This document shows, piece after piece, positions 1 through 6,774 of a stretch of 6,774 bases of DNA. The stretch is from Sphingomonas sp. (GTDB lineage: Bacteria > Pseudomonadota > Alphaproteobacteria > Sphingomonadales > Sphingomonadaceae). The stretch is from the NCBI GenBank assembly GCA_025935515.1, contig JAICVC010000115.1:1-6774 (forward strand), in the 5' to 3' direction. A model generated the notes under the pieces. The model saw only the letters and a program-made list of their open reading frames with translations, had not been told where the DNA came from and made no database searches. Position 1 is the first letter of the stretch. Each line of letters starts with the position of its first letter. The position numbers and the translations under genes are program-made.

Positions 1-1033
1 GCACGAAGCTGATGATCCAGAAGCGGATCACGACGGTGGGCTCGGACCAGCCGAGATGCTCGAAATGATGGTGGATCGGCGCCATCAGGAACACGCGCTT
101 GCCGGTTCGCTTGTAGACCGCGACCTGGATCACGACGCTCAGCGCCTCGACCACGAACAGGCCGCCGACGATCGCCAGCACGAACTCGTGGTGCGTCGCC
201 ACCGCGATCGCGCCGAGCGCGCCGCCGAGGGCGAGACTGCCGGTGTCGCCCATGAAAACCGCGGCGGGCGGGGCGTTGAACCACAGGAAGGCGAGGCCCG
301 CGCCGACGATCGCGAGGCAGAAAACCGTGAGGTCGCCGGCGCCGGGCACGTGCGGGATGCCAAGGTAGCTCGCGAAACGGGCATTGCCGACCAGGTAGGT
401 GATGAGCAGGAAGGCGATGCTGGCGATGATCACCGGCATGGTCGCGAGGCCGTCAAGGCCATCGGTCAGGTTCACGGCATTGCCGAACGCGACGATCACG
501 AACGCGCCGAAGAGGATGTAGAACCAGCCGAGGTCGGCGACGGTCTCCTTGACGAACGGCACGTGCAGGCCGGTGCCCCCCTTGCTGACGATCAACCAGG
601 TCGCGACACCGGCGATCAGGAACTCGAGCGCAAGGCGCGTCTTGCCCGACAGGCCGGCATGGTGTGCCTTCCGCACTTTGTCGTAGTCGTCGAGCCAGCC
701 GATCAGCCCAAAGCCTGCAGTCACCAGCAGGCAGGCCCAGACATATTGGTTCCGAAGGTCCATCCACAGCAGGACGGAGATGGCGACGGACGTCAGGATC
801 AACAGCCCGCCCATGGTCGGGGTGCCGCGCTTGGCGAGGTGGCTCTGCGGTCCGTCGCTGCGGATCGGCTGGCCCTTGCCCTGCTTGGCGCGAAGCCAGC
901 CGATCAGCCACGGGCCGAGCAGCAGCCCGATCAGCAGCGCAGTTGCGCTCGCAGCGCCGGCCCGGAAGCTCAGGTAGCGAATGAGGTTGAAGATGCCCGG
1001 GAAACCCAGCTGCTCGGCGATCAGGTAGAGCAT
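1..1033 (-). CDS. mraY: MraY, phospho-N-acetylmuramoyl-pentapeptide transferase (C-terminus cut by window edge)
   Basis: Integral inner-membrane enzyme that transfers phospho-MurNAc-pentapeptide from UDP to undecaprenyl phosphate, giving lipid I; it is the first membrane step of peptidoglycan synthesis. I translated 344 codons from an ATG at 1033; no stop is reached, and since the family is usually about 360 residues, only some 15 residues should be missing. The N-terminus reads MLYLIAEQLGFPG. Family motifs are in order: GTPTMGG at residues 70-76, the catalytic DD pair D115-D116 in GWLDDYDKV, NAVNLTDGLDGLA at 185-197, the third catalytic aspartate D263 in FMGDTGSLALGG, and the histidine cluster MAPIHHHFE at 317-325. 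Hydrophobic segments alternate through the protein as expected for a ten-helix enzyme. The start lies inside the end of murF (13-base overlap) and has a good ribosome binding site. The identification is secure. Confidence 0.98.
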   Translation of the reverse strand, partial: MLYLIAEQLGFPGIFNLIRYLSFRAGAASATALLIGLLLGPWLIGWLRAKQGKGQPIRSDGPQSHLAKRGTPTMGGLLILTSVAISVLLWMDLRNQYVWACLLVTAGFGLIGWLDDYDKVRKAHHAGLSGKTRLALEFLIAGVATWLIVSKGGTGLHVPFVKETVADLGWFYILFGAFVIVAFGNAVNLTDGLDGLATMPVIIASIAFLLITYLVGNARFASYLGIPHVPGAGDLTVFCLAIVGAGLAFLWFNAPPAAVFMGDTGSLALGGALGAIAVATHHEFVLAIVGGLFVVEALSVVIQVAVYKRTGKRVFLMAPIHHHFEHLGWSEPTVVIRFWIISFV

Positions 1034-2406
1034 GCCAGTTCCTTTGCCATGCTCCCGACGAGCTTCGCCAGCCCGACCGAATTGCTGGCCTTAACCAGCA
1101 CCGCATCGCCCGGGCGAACGATCCGGCGCAGCGCGTCCGTCGCTTCATCGACGGTTTCGACCCGGTCGACCGGGACGCGGTCGCCAAGCGCCTCGTCGAG
1201 CGCACGCATCTCCTCGCCGATCAGGATCAGGCGGTCGACGTGCGCCGAGAGGACCGGGGCAGCGAGGGCCGCGTGGAGCGCTTCGCCATGCTCGCCAAGT
1301 TCGCGCATCGGCCCGAGGACGGCGATCCGACGGGCGACGTCACGCTCGGCGCCGAGGCTCTTGAGCGTCGCGGCCATCGACGCCGGATTGGCATTATAGC
1401 TTTCGTCGATCAGCAGCACTTCGCCGCCGGCAATCTCAACGAGGTGGCGCTGGCCGCGGCCCTTGAGCCCGCCAAGGTCGGCAAGCGCGAGACCGGCGCG
1501 GGCGACGTCGCCTCCGACCGCTTCCACCGCGGCCAGCACGGCCAGCGCATTCGACACCCAATGCTCGCCGCGCTGCGAGATGGTGAAGGTGAGCTCGCTG
1601 TCGAGGAGAGCGGCGCTGATCAGGCTGCCGCCGCCTTCGGCACTGACGGCGTGAACGGCGTGCACATCCGCATCGCCACCGCCGAAGGTGATGATGCGGT
1701 CGGCATGGCGGCGGGCGGCCTTCACCAGGCGGTCTCGGTGCGGTGTGTCGTTCGGAACGATCGCGATGCCATGCGGCTCGAGGCCTTCGAAAATCTCGGC
1801 CTTGGCGTCCGCGATCGCCTCTTCCGAGCCGAGGTTCTCGATATGTGCGGGGGCAATGGCCGTGATCAGCGCGACGTGCGGCCGAACCTGCCTTGTCAAA
1901 GCGGCGATCTCTCCCTGGTTGTTCATCCCCATTTCGAGGACCGCGAACTCCGCCTCGCGCGGCATCCGCGCGAGGCTCAGCGGTACGCCGGTGTGATTGT
2001 TGTAGCTTTTGACCGAGCGATGGACCCTGCCCGGCCGGTTGCGGTCCAGTGCGGCGAACAACGCTTCCTTGGTGCTGGTCTTGCCGACCGAGCCAGTCAC
2101 TCCGAAGACCGAGGCCTTGCTGCGCTGGCGCGACGCGCGGCCGAGGGCCTGGAGCGCGGCGAACGTATCGTCGACCCGCACGTGCGGGCCGTTCACCCGA
2201 TGCGCGACGATCGCGCCGGCTGCTCCGGCGGCGAAGGCGCCATCCACGAAGCGATGCCCATCGTGGATCGTGCCTGGCATGGCGACGAACAAATCGCCCG
2301 ACTGAACCTCGCGGCTGTCGAAGGTGACGCCGCTCACTGCGAACGGCTCGCTCGCAGTACCGCCCGTCGCGGCGGCGATCTCGTCCGAGGTCCAGAGGGC
2401 AGTCAC
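1021..2406 (-). CDS. murF: MurF, UDP-N-acetylmuramoyl-tripeptide--D-alanyl-D-alanine ligase
   Basis: Cytoplasmic ATP-dependent ligase that adds D-Ala-D-Ala to UDP-MurNAc-tripeptide, completing the pentapeptide. Numbered from the GTG at 2406 it has 461 residues, normal for the family. Visible motifs: N-terminal substrate-binding region with FDSREV near 30; ATP P-loop TGSVGKTS at 104-111; EMGMNNQGEI at 158-167; HIENLGS at 188-194; K202 in ADAKAEIF, the likely carbamylated lysine; IDESYNANP at 333-341; LGPMRELG near 364-371; and KASNSVGL near the C-terminus. Start choice: an ATG at 2415 is also in frame, but it directly abuts the GGGA at 2416-2419, leaving no spacer. The GTG at 2406 sits 9 bases after that GGGA, overlaps the murE stop as GTGA like other junctions here, and gives the family-like start [M]TALWTSDEI. 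The product is certain, the exact start probable. Confidence 0.97.
   Translation of the reverse strand: MTALWTSDEIAAATGGTASEPFAVSGVTFDSREVQSGDLFVAMPGTIHDGHRFVDGAFAAGAAGAIVAHRVNGPHVRVDDTFAALQALGRASRQRSKASVFGVTGSVGKTSTKEALFAALDRNRPGRVHRSVKSYNNHTGVPLSLARMPREAEFAVLEMGMNNQGEIAALTRQVRPHVALITAIAPAHIENLGSEEAIADAKAEIFEGLEPHGIAIVPNDTPHRDRLVKAARRHADRIITFGGGDADVHAVHAVSAEGGGSLISAALLDSELTFTISQRGEHWVSNALAVLAAVEAVGGDVARAGLALADLGGLKGRGQRHLVEIAGGEVLLIDESYNANPASMAATLKSLGAERDVARRIAVLGPMRELGEHGEALHAALAAPVLSAHVDRLILIGEEMRALDEALGDRVPVDRVETVDEATDALRRIVRPGDAVLVKASNSVGLAKLVGSMAKELACST
1040..1045 (-). promoter_or_regulatory. Ribosome binding site of mraY
   Basis: The minus strand reads AAAGGA, then a 6-base spacer and the mraY ATG at 1033. 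The site lies inside the 3' end of murF. It supports the MLYLIAE start and suggests that mraY can be initiated independently as well as by coupling to murF. Confidence 0.75.
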
Positions 2407-3830
2407 GCCGCGCATTCCCGAGCCACCAGCGCATCATCGAACGGCAGGACCTTGTCGCCGATGATCTGGCCGGTCTCGTGGCCCTTGCCGGCGACCAGCA
2501 CGATGTCGCCCTCGCGGGCGATGCGGATCGCTTCGGCGATTGCCTCGCGCCGCCCGGATACCTCCGTCGCACCCGGTGCCGCTGCCATGATCGCGGAGCG
2601 GATGAGGGCCGGGTCTTCGCTGCGGGGATTGTCGTCGGTCACGATCACCACGTCCGAGAGCCGGGTCGCGACCGCTCCCATTTCCGGCCGCTTGCCCTGG
2701 TCGCGGTCGCCGCCGGCGCCGAACACCGTGATCAGCCGGGCGCCGTTTTCCTTGGCGACATGCGGGCGCAGCGCGGCGATTGCAGCCTCGAGCGCATCGG
2801 GCGTGTGCGCATAGTCGATGTAGACTGGAACACCGGCGCGGCTGATCACCGCGCGCTCGAGCCGGCCGCGGACCGGCGCGACGCGTTGCATCGCCGAAAA
2901 GGTGCTCGTCCAGTCACCGCCGGTGGCGAGGACAAGGCCTGCCGCCGTCAGCACGTTGGCCGCCTGGTACGCCCCGATCAGCGGCAGCGCGAGCCGATGC
3001 GCCTTTCCGCCATGTTCCAGCTTGAGAGTCTGGCCGAGCGTGGACGGGCTCTGCTCGGCCAGCTTGATCATCTCGCCCTTGCGGCCGATGGTCAGCACTT
3101 CGTGGCCGGCGCGGCGCGAACGTTCGATCACTTCGTCCGATTTGGGATCGTCCGTCCAGATGACTGCCGGCCCCCCCGCTGGCAGCAGCTTTTCAATCAG
3201 CCGCATCTTGGCCTCGAAATAGGCCCCCATCGTCTCGTGATAGTCGAGGTGGTCGCGGCTGAAGTTGGTGAACGCGGCGGCGGCGAGCGGTACGCCCTCC
3301 GCGCGATGCTGGTCCAGCCCGTGGCTCGACGCCTCATAGGCGACATGGCTAACGCCCAAGCGCTTCAGACCGGCCATATTGTTGAGGAAGGTAACGATAT
3401 CGGGAGTTGTCAGACCCGTCTTCACCTGGTCGTCCGAGGTCGTCACGCCGAGCGTCCCGATCGATGCCGAGCGATGGCCCGACATGCGCCAGATCTGGCG
3501 CGTCATCTCGACCGTCGAGGTCTTGCCGTTGGTTCCAGTGACCGCGACCACCGTATCCGGGAACGGCGCGTAGAATTTCGCGGCGAGCTCGGCGAACAGC
3601 CGACGCGGTTCCGGATCGGCCAGCAGCGGCGCCCGATCGCTCCGTGCTTCCGGCCTTGCCACCACGGCGACGGCACCCCGTTCGACCGCCTGCTCGATGA
3701 AATCCTCGCCGTTGAACACTGCGCCCTTGAACGCGCCGAAGATGCTGCCGCGTGCCACCTTGCGATGGTCGATCGCAAATCCCGTCACTTCCGAATCGCT
3801 GTCCACCGGTCCCAAGTCGCGCAGCCGCAC
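2403..3830 (-). CDS. murE: MurE, UDP-N-acetylmuramoyl-L-alanyl-D-glutamate--2,6-diaminopimelate ligase
   Basis: Cytoplasmic Mur ligase that adds the third stem-peptide residue to UDP-MurNAc-L-Ala-D-Glu using ATP. The 475-residue length is typical. Domain 1 begins MRLRDLGPV and includes FAIDHRKVARG (18-28). The ATP P-loop TGTNGKTS is at 98-105, EASSHGLDQHR at 166-176, NFSRDHLDYH at 189-198, the probable carbamylated lysine K208 in YFEAKMRL, DYAHTPDALE at 339-348, DNPR at 400-403 and GKGHE at 448-452. DNPR is the known specificity motif of enzymes using meso-diaminopimelate rather than L-lysine, so this cell wall should be of the Gram-negative A1-gamma type. The start is a GTG at 3830, 7 bases after the ftsI stop; no convincing Shine-Dalgarno precedes it, and no in-frame ATG occurs before residue 109. 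A run of seven G (coding strand) falls at residues 218-220. Confidence 0.98.
   Translation of the reverse strand: MRLRDLGPVDSDSEVTGFAIDHRKVARGSIFGAFKGAVFNGEDFIEQAVERGAVAVVARPEARSDRAPLLADPEPRRLFAELAAKFYAPFPDTVVAVTGTNGKTSTVEMTRQIWRMSGHRSASIGTLGVTTSDDQVKTGLTTPDIVTFLNNMAGLKRLGVSHVAYEASSHGLDQHRAEGVPLAAAAFTNFSRDHLDYHETMGAYFEAKMRLIEKLLPAGGPAVIWTDDPKSDEVIERSRRAGHEVLTIGRKGEMIKLAEQSPSTLGQTLKLEHGGKAHRLALPLIGAYQAANVLTAAGLVLATGGDWTSTFSAMQRVAPVRGRLERAVISRAGVPVYIDYAHTPDALEAAIAALRPHVAKENGARLITVFGAGGDRDQGKRPEMGAVATRLSDVVIVTDDNPRSEDPALIRSAIMAAAPGATEVSGRREAIAEAIRIAREGDIVLVAGKGHETGQIIGDKVLPFDDALVARECAA
2416..2419 (-). promoter_or_regulatory. Probable ribosome binding site deciding the murF start
   Basis: The minus strand reads GGGA, 9 bases before the GTG at 2406 but directly touching the ATG at 2415. 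The spacing favours the GTG as the true murF start. The match is only four bases, so this is moderate evidence. Confidence 0.45.
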
Positions 3831-3837
3831 CGGAGCT

Positions 3838-5550
3838 TTATTTCTTGGTTTCGTGAACGAAGGGGAGAACCTGGCTCATGTCGGGCTCGCGGTTCATGTC
3901 CGGCTGGACGCCGAGCATCGGCGCGATCCGGCTGATCGTGCCGCTGACCACCGGCGCAACGTTCCAGCCGGCAGTGGTGAAGCCATAGGTGTCCTTGGTC
4001 GCCTTGGGTTCGTCGAGCATGGCGACGATCACATAGCGCGGCTCGTCCATTGGGAACACACCGGCGAAGCTCGTGATGTTGATGCTGTTGCTGTAGCGCC
4101 CGTTGATGAGCTTCTGCGCAGTGCCGGTCTTGCCGCCGACGCGGTAGCCGGGCGCGTCGGCGTTCTTGCCGGTGCCCTTCGTGACGACCAGGCGAAGCAG
4201 CCCGCGCATCTTGTAGCTGGTATCCTCGCTGAACACGCGCTTGCCCGGGCGGAGCGGATGCGCGGCGTTGATCTTGAGCAAGGTCGGGGGGTGATAAACG
4301 CCGCCGTTGAACAAGGTCGCATATCCCATTGCGAGCTGCAGCGGAGCGACCGCGATGCCCTGCCCGAAGCCAACCGTCATGGTTTCGAACGGTCCCCAAC
4401 GCGACCTCGGGGTCAGAGCGCGGCCGCGTTCCTTGAGCTCGATCGGCACTGGTCCGGTAAAGCCCATCTTGCCGAGCCACATCTTCTGCCGCGCGGTGCC
4501 GAGTTGGTCGGCGATCTGCGCGGTGCCGATGTTGGAGCTCTCCTGCATAATCTCGGCAACCGTGCAGACCCGGCCGAACGGGTGCGTATCGTGGATGAGG
4601 TGCCCGTAGACCGGGAGCACCTGCGGACAATTATACTGCTTGCCGAACGACTTGATGATGCCGCTGTCCATTGCCATCGCGACCGTGAACGGCTTGAAGG
4701 TCGAGCCGAGCTCGTAGACGCCCTGGGTCGCGCGGTTGAAGCGGGCGTCGGGCGTCGCGGCTCCAGGCGCATTCGGATTGACCTCGGGCAGCGAGGTCAT
4801 GGCCAAGACCTCGCCGGTCTTTGCGTCCATCACGACGCCGGCCGCGCCGATCGCCGAGAACTTGGTCATCGCCGCCATCAGCTCGTGCTCGAGCGCCTGC
4901 TGGACCCGGCTGTCGATCGACAAAGCGAGCGGCTCTCCGCGCGTCTCCGGATCCGAGAGATATTGGTCGAACGCCCGTTCCATGCCGGCGACGCCGTGGC
5001 CGTCGATATCGGTGTAGCCGAGCACATGCGCGGCGAGGGTCGTTTGCGGATACAGGCGGTCCGGTTCGCGCTGGATCGCGAGACCCGGCTCGCCGAGCGC
5101 GTTCACCGCTTCCACCAGCGACGGCGGCGCACGGCGGCGCAGGTAAAAGAAGGGCTTGCCGGACTTCAGAAGCGCGAAATATTGTTCTTCGCTTTGCTCG
5201 GGCATCAGCTCGGCGAGGCGACGCGCGAGTCCGAGCTTGTCGCCGATCACCTTGCTGGGATGGATCGCGATCGTCCACGCGTCGATCGTGCGCGCGAGAG
5301 GATCGCCATTGCGGTCGACGATGTCGCCGCGTTCGGGCACCAGCGCGGTCAGCCCCTCCTTTCGCCCGGCATGGTCGCCGAAGGCGGCCAGGTAGAGGAT
5401 CCGGAGCGCGATGATCGCGACGATACCGGCATAGACCAGCATGCCAAACATCAACCGTTGATGCATCACCGCCAGCAGTTGGCGGCGCTGGCCGACGAGT
5501 CGGAGCCGCTCGGGCCGTGGCGCGACGAGAGCGGGCGACGGTGCGTTCAT
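3838..5550 (-). CDS. ftsI: FtsI (PBP3), septal peptidoglycan D,D-transpeptidase
   Basis: Class B penicillin-binding protein that cross-links septal peptidoglycan; a beta-lactam target working with FtsW and FtsQLB in the divisome. At 570 residues it is of normal size. It has a short basic cytoplasmic N-terminus (1-32), one membrane segment at about 33-57, and the pedestal-domain motif RGDIVDRNG at 74-82. The penicillin-binding domain has all three catalytic motifs: STFK at 283-286 (nucleophile S283), SSN at 338-340, and KTGTAQ at 474-479. No PASTA domain follows. Its only two cysteines, C308 and C329, lie between the first two catalytic motifs. The ATG at 5550 overlaps the ftsL stop as ATGA; AAGGA at 5566-5570 is 15 bases upstream, too far for an ideal site, so translational coupling to ftsL is likely. 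It ends in TAA, unlike the TGA of rsmH, ftsL, murE and murF. Confidence 0.98.
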   Translation of the reverse strand: MNAPSPALVAPRPERLRLVGQRRQLLAVMHQRLMFGMLVYAGIVAIIALRILYLAAFGDHAGRKEGLTALVPERGDIVDRNGDPLARTIDAWTIAIHPSKVIGDKLGLARRLAELMPEQSEEQYFALLKSGKPFFYLRRRAPPSLVEAVNALGEPGLAIQREPDRLYPQTTLAAHVLGYTDIDGHGVAGMERAFDQYLSDPETRGEPLALSIDSRVQQALEHELMAAMTKFSAIGAAGVVMDAKTGEVLAMTSLPEVNPNAPGAATPDARFNRATQGVYELGSTFKPFTVAMAMDSGIIKSFGKQYNCPQVLPVYGHLIHDTHPFGRVCTVAEIMQESSNIGTAQIADQLGTARQKMWLGKMGFTGPVPIELKERGRALTPRSRWGPFETMTVGFGQGIAVAPLQLAMGYATLFNGGVYHPPTLLKINAAHPLRPGKRVFSEDTSYKMRGLLRLVVTKGTGKNADAPGYRVGGKTGTAQKLINGRYSNSINITSFAGVFPMDEPRYVIVAMLDEPKATKDTYGFTTAGWNVAPVVSGTISRIAPMLGVQPDMNREPDMSQVLPFVHETKK

Positions 5551-6320
5551 CGGTCGGGAGTGGAATCCTTGGGTTTGCCCGGATGCCTGGCCGGAAGCGG
5601 CGCCAGCGGGTCGACCTTCGCAAGCCGAATTGGCTTTGTCACCGGCCTGGTCGCCGCGACGGCCGGCTTATCCACGGTTTTCTTGGCCGGCGCCGAAGCC
5701 GCCTTCTCAGGTCCCTTCTTCGTCGAATGTTGGGCGGCCGCGAGGCCCGGCTTTTCCACGGACTTGGCCAAGGGTTTGGCTGGCGCCGGCTTAGCCGCAT
5801 TTGCCGGCTCGTCCGTGGATTTGGCGGTCGTCTGGGGCAATGCGACGACCGACCGCGCCGGGACCTCGCGCGTCTCGGTTTTCAGGCTTGCTTCATGGAG
5901 CAATACATTGGGCGCGACCGCGGCCGGAGCGCCGGAATCATCGATCTCAGGCTCGCCGATCGGGAGTTGCTTGGTCGGAGCAGGTGCCGAGGCCAGCACC
6001 ACCGGCGCCTGGAAGTCGAGCTGATGTTCAGGCCGCGCGAGCCGGGCAAGCTCGAAGCCGCCCTTGAGCAATTGGTCCGCGGCGGGCGCCGACAGCGCGA
6101 ACGCGCCGGCATTCCACCGTTCGAGTTGCGACAAACGTCCGCGCGTGCCGATTTCTGTCTGCAGTACGCGCATGTCGCGCTGAGCGAGCACAATGCGCGT
6201 CTCGACATCCTCCAAAGCAGCGCGCTCGGAAGCGACTCGGAGCGATACGAGGTAACAGCCGAGCGCCGCGCCGGCGCAGCTTGCGACCATGAAGACGGAG
6301 CGGAAGCTGCGGCCACTCAT
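5547..6320 (-). CDS. ftsL: FtsL-type cell division protein with a long Lys/Ala/Pro-rich periplasmic tail
   Basis: Bitopic inner-membrane protein expected to pair with FtsB and FtsQ in the divisome subcomplex that activates FtsWI. The call rests on position between rsmH and ftsI and on architecture; FtsL sequences are poorly conserved, so no diagnostic motif exists. Of 257 residues, 1-7 are cytoplasmic and basic, about 8-27 form the membrane segment, and about 28-60 are charged and helical, fitting a coiled coil (SERAALEDVETRIVLAQRD). Next comes RLSQLERWNAGAFALSAP at 62-79, which resembles sphingomonad FtsL-like proteins as I remember them. Residues from about 110 are low complexity, with 15 lysines in 165-257 and three imperfect repeats. 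E. coli FtsL has 121 residues, so this protein is about twice that. The ATG has a strong ribosome binding site and overlaps the rsmH stop as ATGA. It may be annotated elsewhere as hypothetical. Confidence 0.87.
   Translation of the reverse strand: MSGRSFRSVFMVASCAGAALGCYLVSLRVASERAALEDVETRIVLAQRDMRVLQTEIGTRGRLSQLERWNAGAFALSAPAADQLLKGGFELARLARPEHQLDFQAPVVLASAPAPTKQLPIGEPEIDDSGAPAAVAPNVLLHEASLKTETREVPARSVVALPQTTAKSTDEPANAAKPAPAKPLAKSVEKPGLAAAQHSTKKGPEKAASAPAKKTVDKPAVAATRPVTKPIRLAKVDPLAPLPARHPGKPKDSTPDR
5649..5822 (-). repeat. Three imperfect 11-residue repeats in the FtsL tail
   Basis: The ftsL tail contains KSTDEPANAAK (residues 167-177, bases 5790-5822), KSVEKPGLAAA (186-196, bases 5733-5765) and KTVDKPAVAAT (214-224, bases 5649-5681). 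The consensus is K[ST]x[DE][KE]P[AG]xAAx, with starts 19 and 28 residues apart. The second and third copies agree at 26 of 33 bases, so descent from duplication is possible, though biased composition could also generate similarity. Confidence 0.6.
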
Positions 6321-6774
6321 TGGAGGCGCTCCTTGCGGGACGGAGCGGAAGTGCGGACGGCGCTGCGAAGGCGAGCGGAGCGCGCGCGCGGATTTGCGGC
6401 GAGCTCCTGTTCCGATGGGCCAACGGGCCTCCCCACGCGCTCGAAGGTCGGCTCGGTCGGATCTACCAGCGCAGGCCGGTGGCGCGATCCGGCCGGCATG
6501 CTTCCGCTGCGCTCGCGGAAGAAGCGCTTCACGATCCGGTCTTCGAGGCTGTGAAACGTAACGACCGCGAGGCGTCCGCCCGGCTTCAGCGCATGTTCGG
6601 CCGCTTCGAGCCCCTGCTCGAGCTCATCGAGCTCGGCGTTGAGGTGGATCCGGATCGCCTGAAAGGTTCGGGTCGCGGGATCGCTCTTCTGGCCCGGCCG
6701 GAAGCCGGCAGCGCGGCGGACGATTGCCGCCAGTTCGGCGGTGCGCTCGACTGGACGGGCGGCGACAATGGCAC
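6317..6774 (-). CDS. rsmH: RsmH (MraW), 16S rRNA (cytosine-1402-N4)-methyltransferase, C-terminal half
   Basis: SAM-dependent enzyme that methylates N4 of C1402 in the decoding centre of 16S rRNA; conserved as an early gene of dcw clusters. The window holds the last 151 codons and the TGA stop (6317-6319); the first in-window codon begins at 6772 and the 5' half is beyond the right edge. The family has about 300-330 residues, so about half is present, and the SAM-binding N-terminal motifs are not visible. Recognisable in the fragment (own numbering): AIVAARPVERTAELAAIV at 1-18, TRTFQAIRIHLNAELDEL at 34-51, the conserved LKPGGRLAVVTFHSLEDRIVK (62-82) followed by RFFRER, and ANPRARSARLRSA at 126-138 near the C-terminus. 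The reading frame is intact, with no sign of decay. It overlaps ftsL by 4 bases. Confidence 0.96.
   Translation of the reverse strand, partial: AIVAARPVERTAELAAIVRRAAGFRPGQKSDPATRTFQAIRIHLNAELDELEQGLEAAEHALKPGGRLAVVTFHSLEDRIVKRFFRERSGSMPAGSRHRPALVDPTEPTFERVGRPVGPSEQELAANPRARSARLRSAVRTSAPSRKERLQ
6329..6334 (-). promoter_or_regulatory. Ribosome binding site of ftsL
   Basis: The minus strand reads AAGGAG here, followed by an 8-base spacer and the ftsL ATG at 6320. It is the best Shine-Dalgarno match in the window and lies inside the last codons of rsmH. It fixes the ftsL start. Confidence 0.8.

Noticed and set aside
3831..3860. Possible internal promoter or terminator at the ftsI-murE junction.
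   Set aside because: The gap is only 7 bases, there is no GC-rich inverted repeat followed by a T run, and no credible -35/-10 pair could be made out.
5563..5567. GANTC site (possible CcrM methylation target) 12 bases before the ftsI start; another is at 3793-3797 in murE.
   Set aside because: Isolated 5-base sites with a degenerate position occur by chance, both lie in coding sequence, and no promoter elements are visible beside them.
5668..5676. TTATCCACG, one base away from the DnaA box TTATCCACA.
   Set aside because: It is a single isolated site inside the ftsL tail and encodes part of the KTVDKP repeat; there is no cluster of boxes and no AT-rich region to suggest an origin or DnaA control.
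3697..6024. A 775-codon open frame on the plus strand, antisense to ftsI and ftsL.
   Set aside because: It runs opposite to clear FtsI and FtsL coding sequence, its product is rich in Arg, Ala, Asp and Glu with no recognisable domain, and long antisense frames are expected in high-GC DNA because stop codons are rare. The plus-strand frames at 56-1399, 1240-2814 and 2478-3935 are rejected for the same reason.

Overview
This window is an internal piece of the dcw (division and cell wall) cluster of a high-GC alphaproteobacterium. All genes lie on the minus strand, so transcription runs from right to left. In transcription order they are rsmH (3' half), ftsL, ftsI, murE, murF and mraY (nearly complete, cut at the left edge). 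The DNA is roughly two-thirds G+C by eye. The gene order, the meso-diaminopimelate type MurE, and the style of the FtsL and MurE N-termini suggest a sphingomonad (Sphingomonas or relative). That lineage call is inference from remembered family patterns, not a search.

Right edge to about 6317: the C-terminal half of the 16S rRNA methyltransferase RsmH. 6320-5547: an FtsL-type bitopic division protein with a normal N-terminal membrane segment and coiled coil, but with a long Lys/Ala/Pro-rich periplasmic tail carrying three imperfect repeats. 5550-3838: FtsI (PBP3), the septal peptidoglycan transpeptidase. 3830-2403: MurE. About 2406-1021: MurF. 1033 to the left edge: MraY.

The genes form a tightly packed operon. 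rsmH/ftsL and ftsL/ftsI overlap by ATGA. murE/murF overlap by GTGA or by 13 bases, depending on the start chosen, and murF/mraY overlap by 13 bases. The only gap is 7 bases between ftsI and murE. No stretch without a gene is longer than this, and I see no internal terminator, RNA gene, mobile element or CRISPR. Functionally, MurE and MurF finish the cytoplasmic UDP-MurNAc-pentapeptide, MraY loads it on undecaprenyl phosphate as lipid I, and FtsL and FtsI act at the septum where the final precursor is cross-linked.

I do not see a new biological system here. The window is ordinary core genome; its most distinctive feature is the FtsL C-terminal extension.
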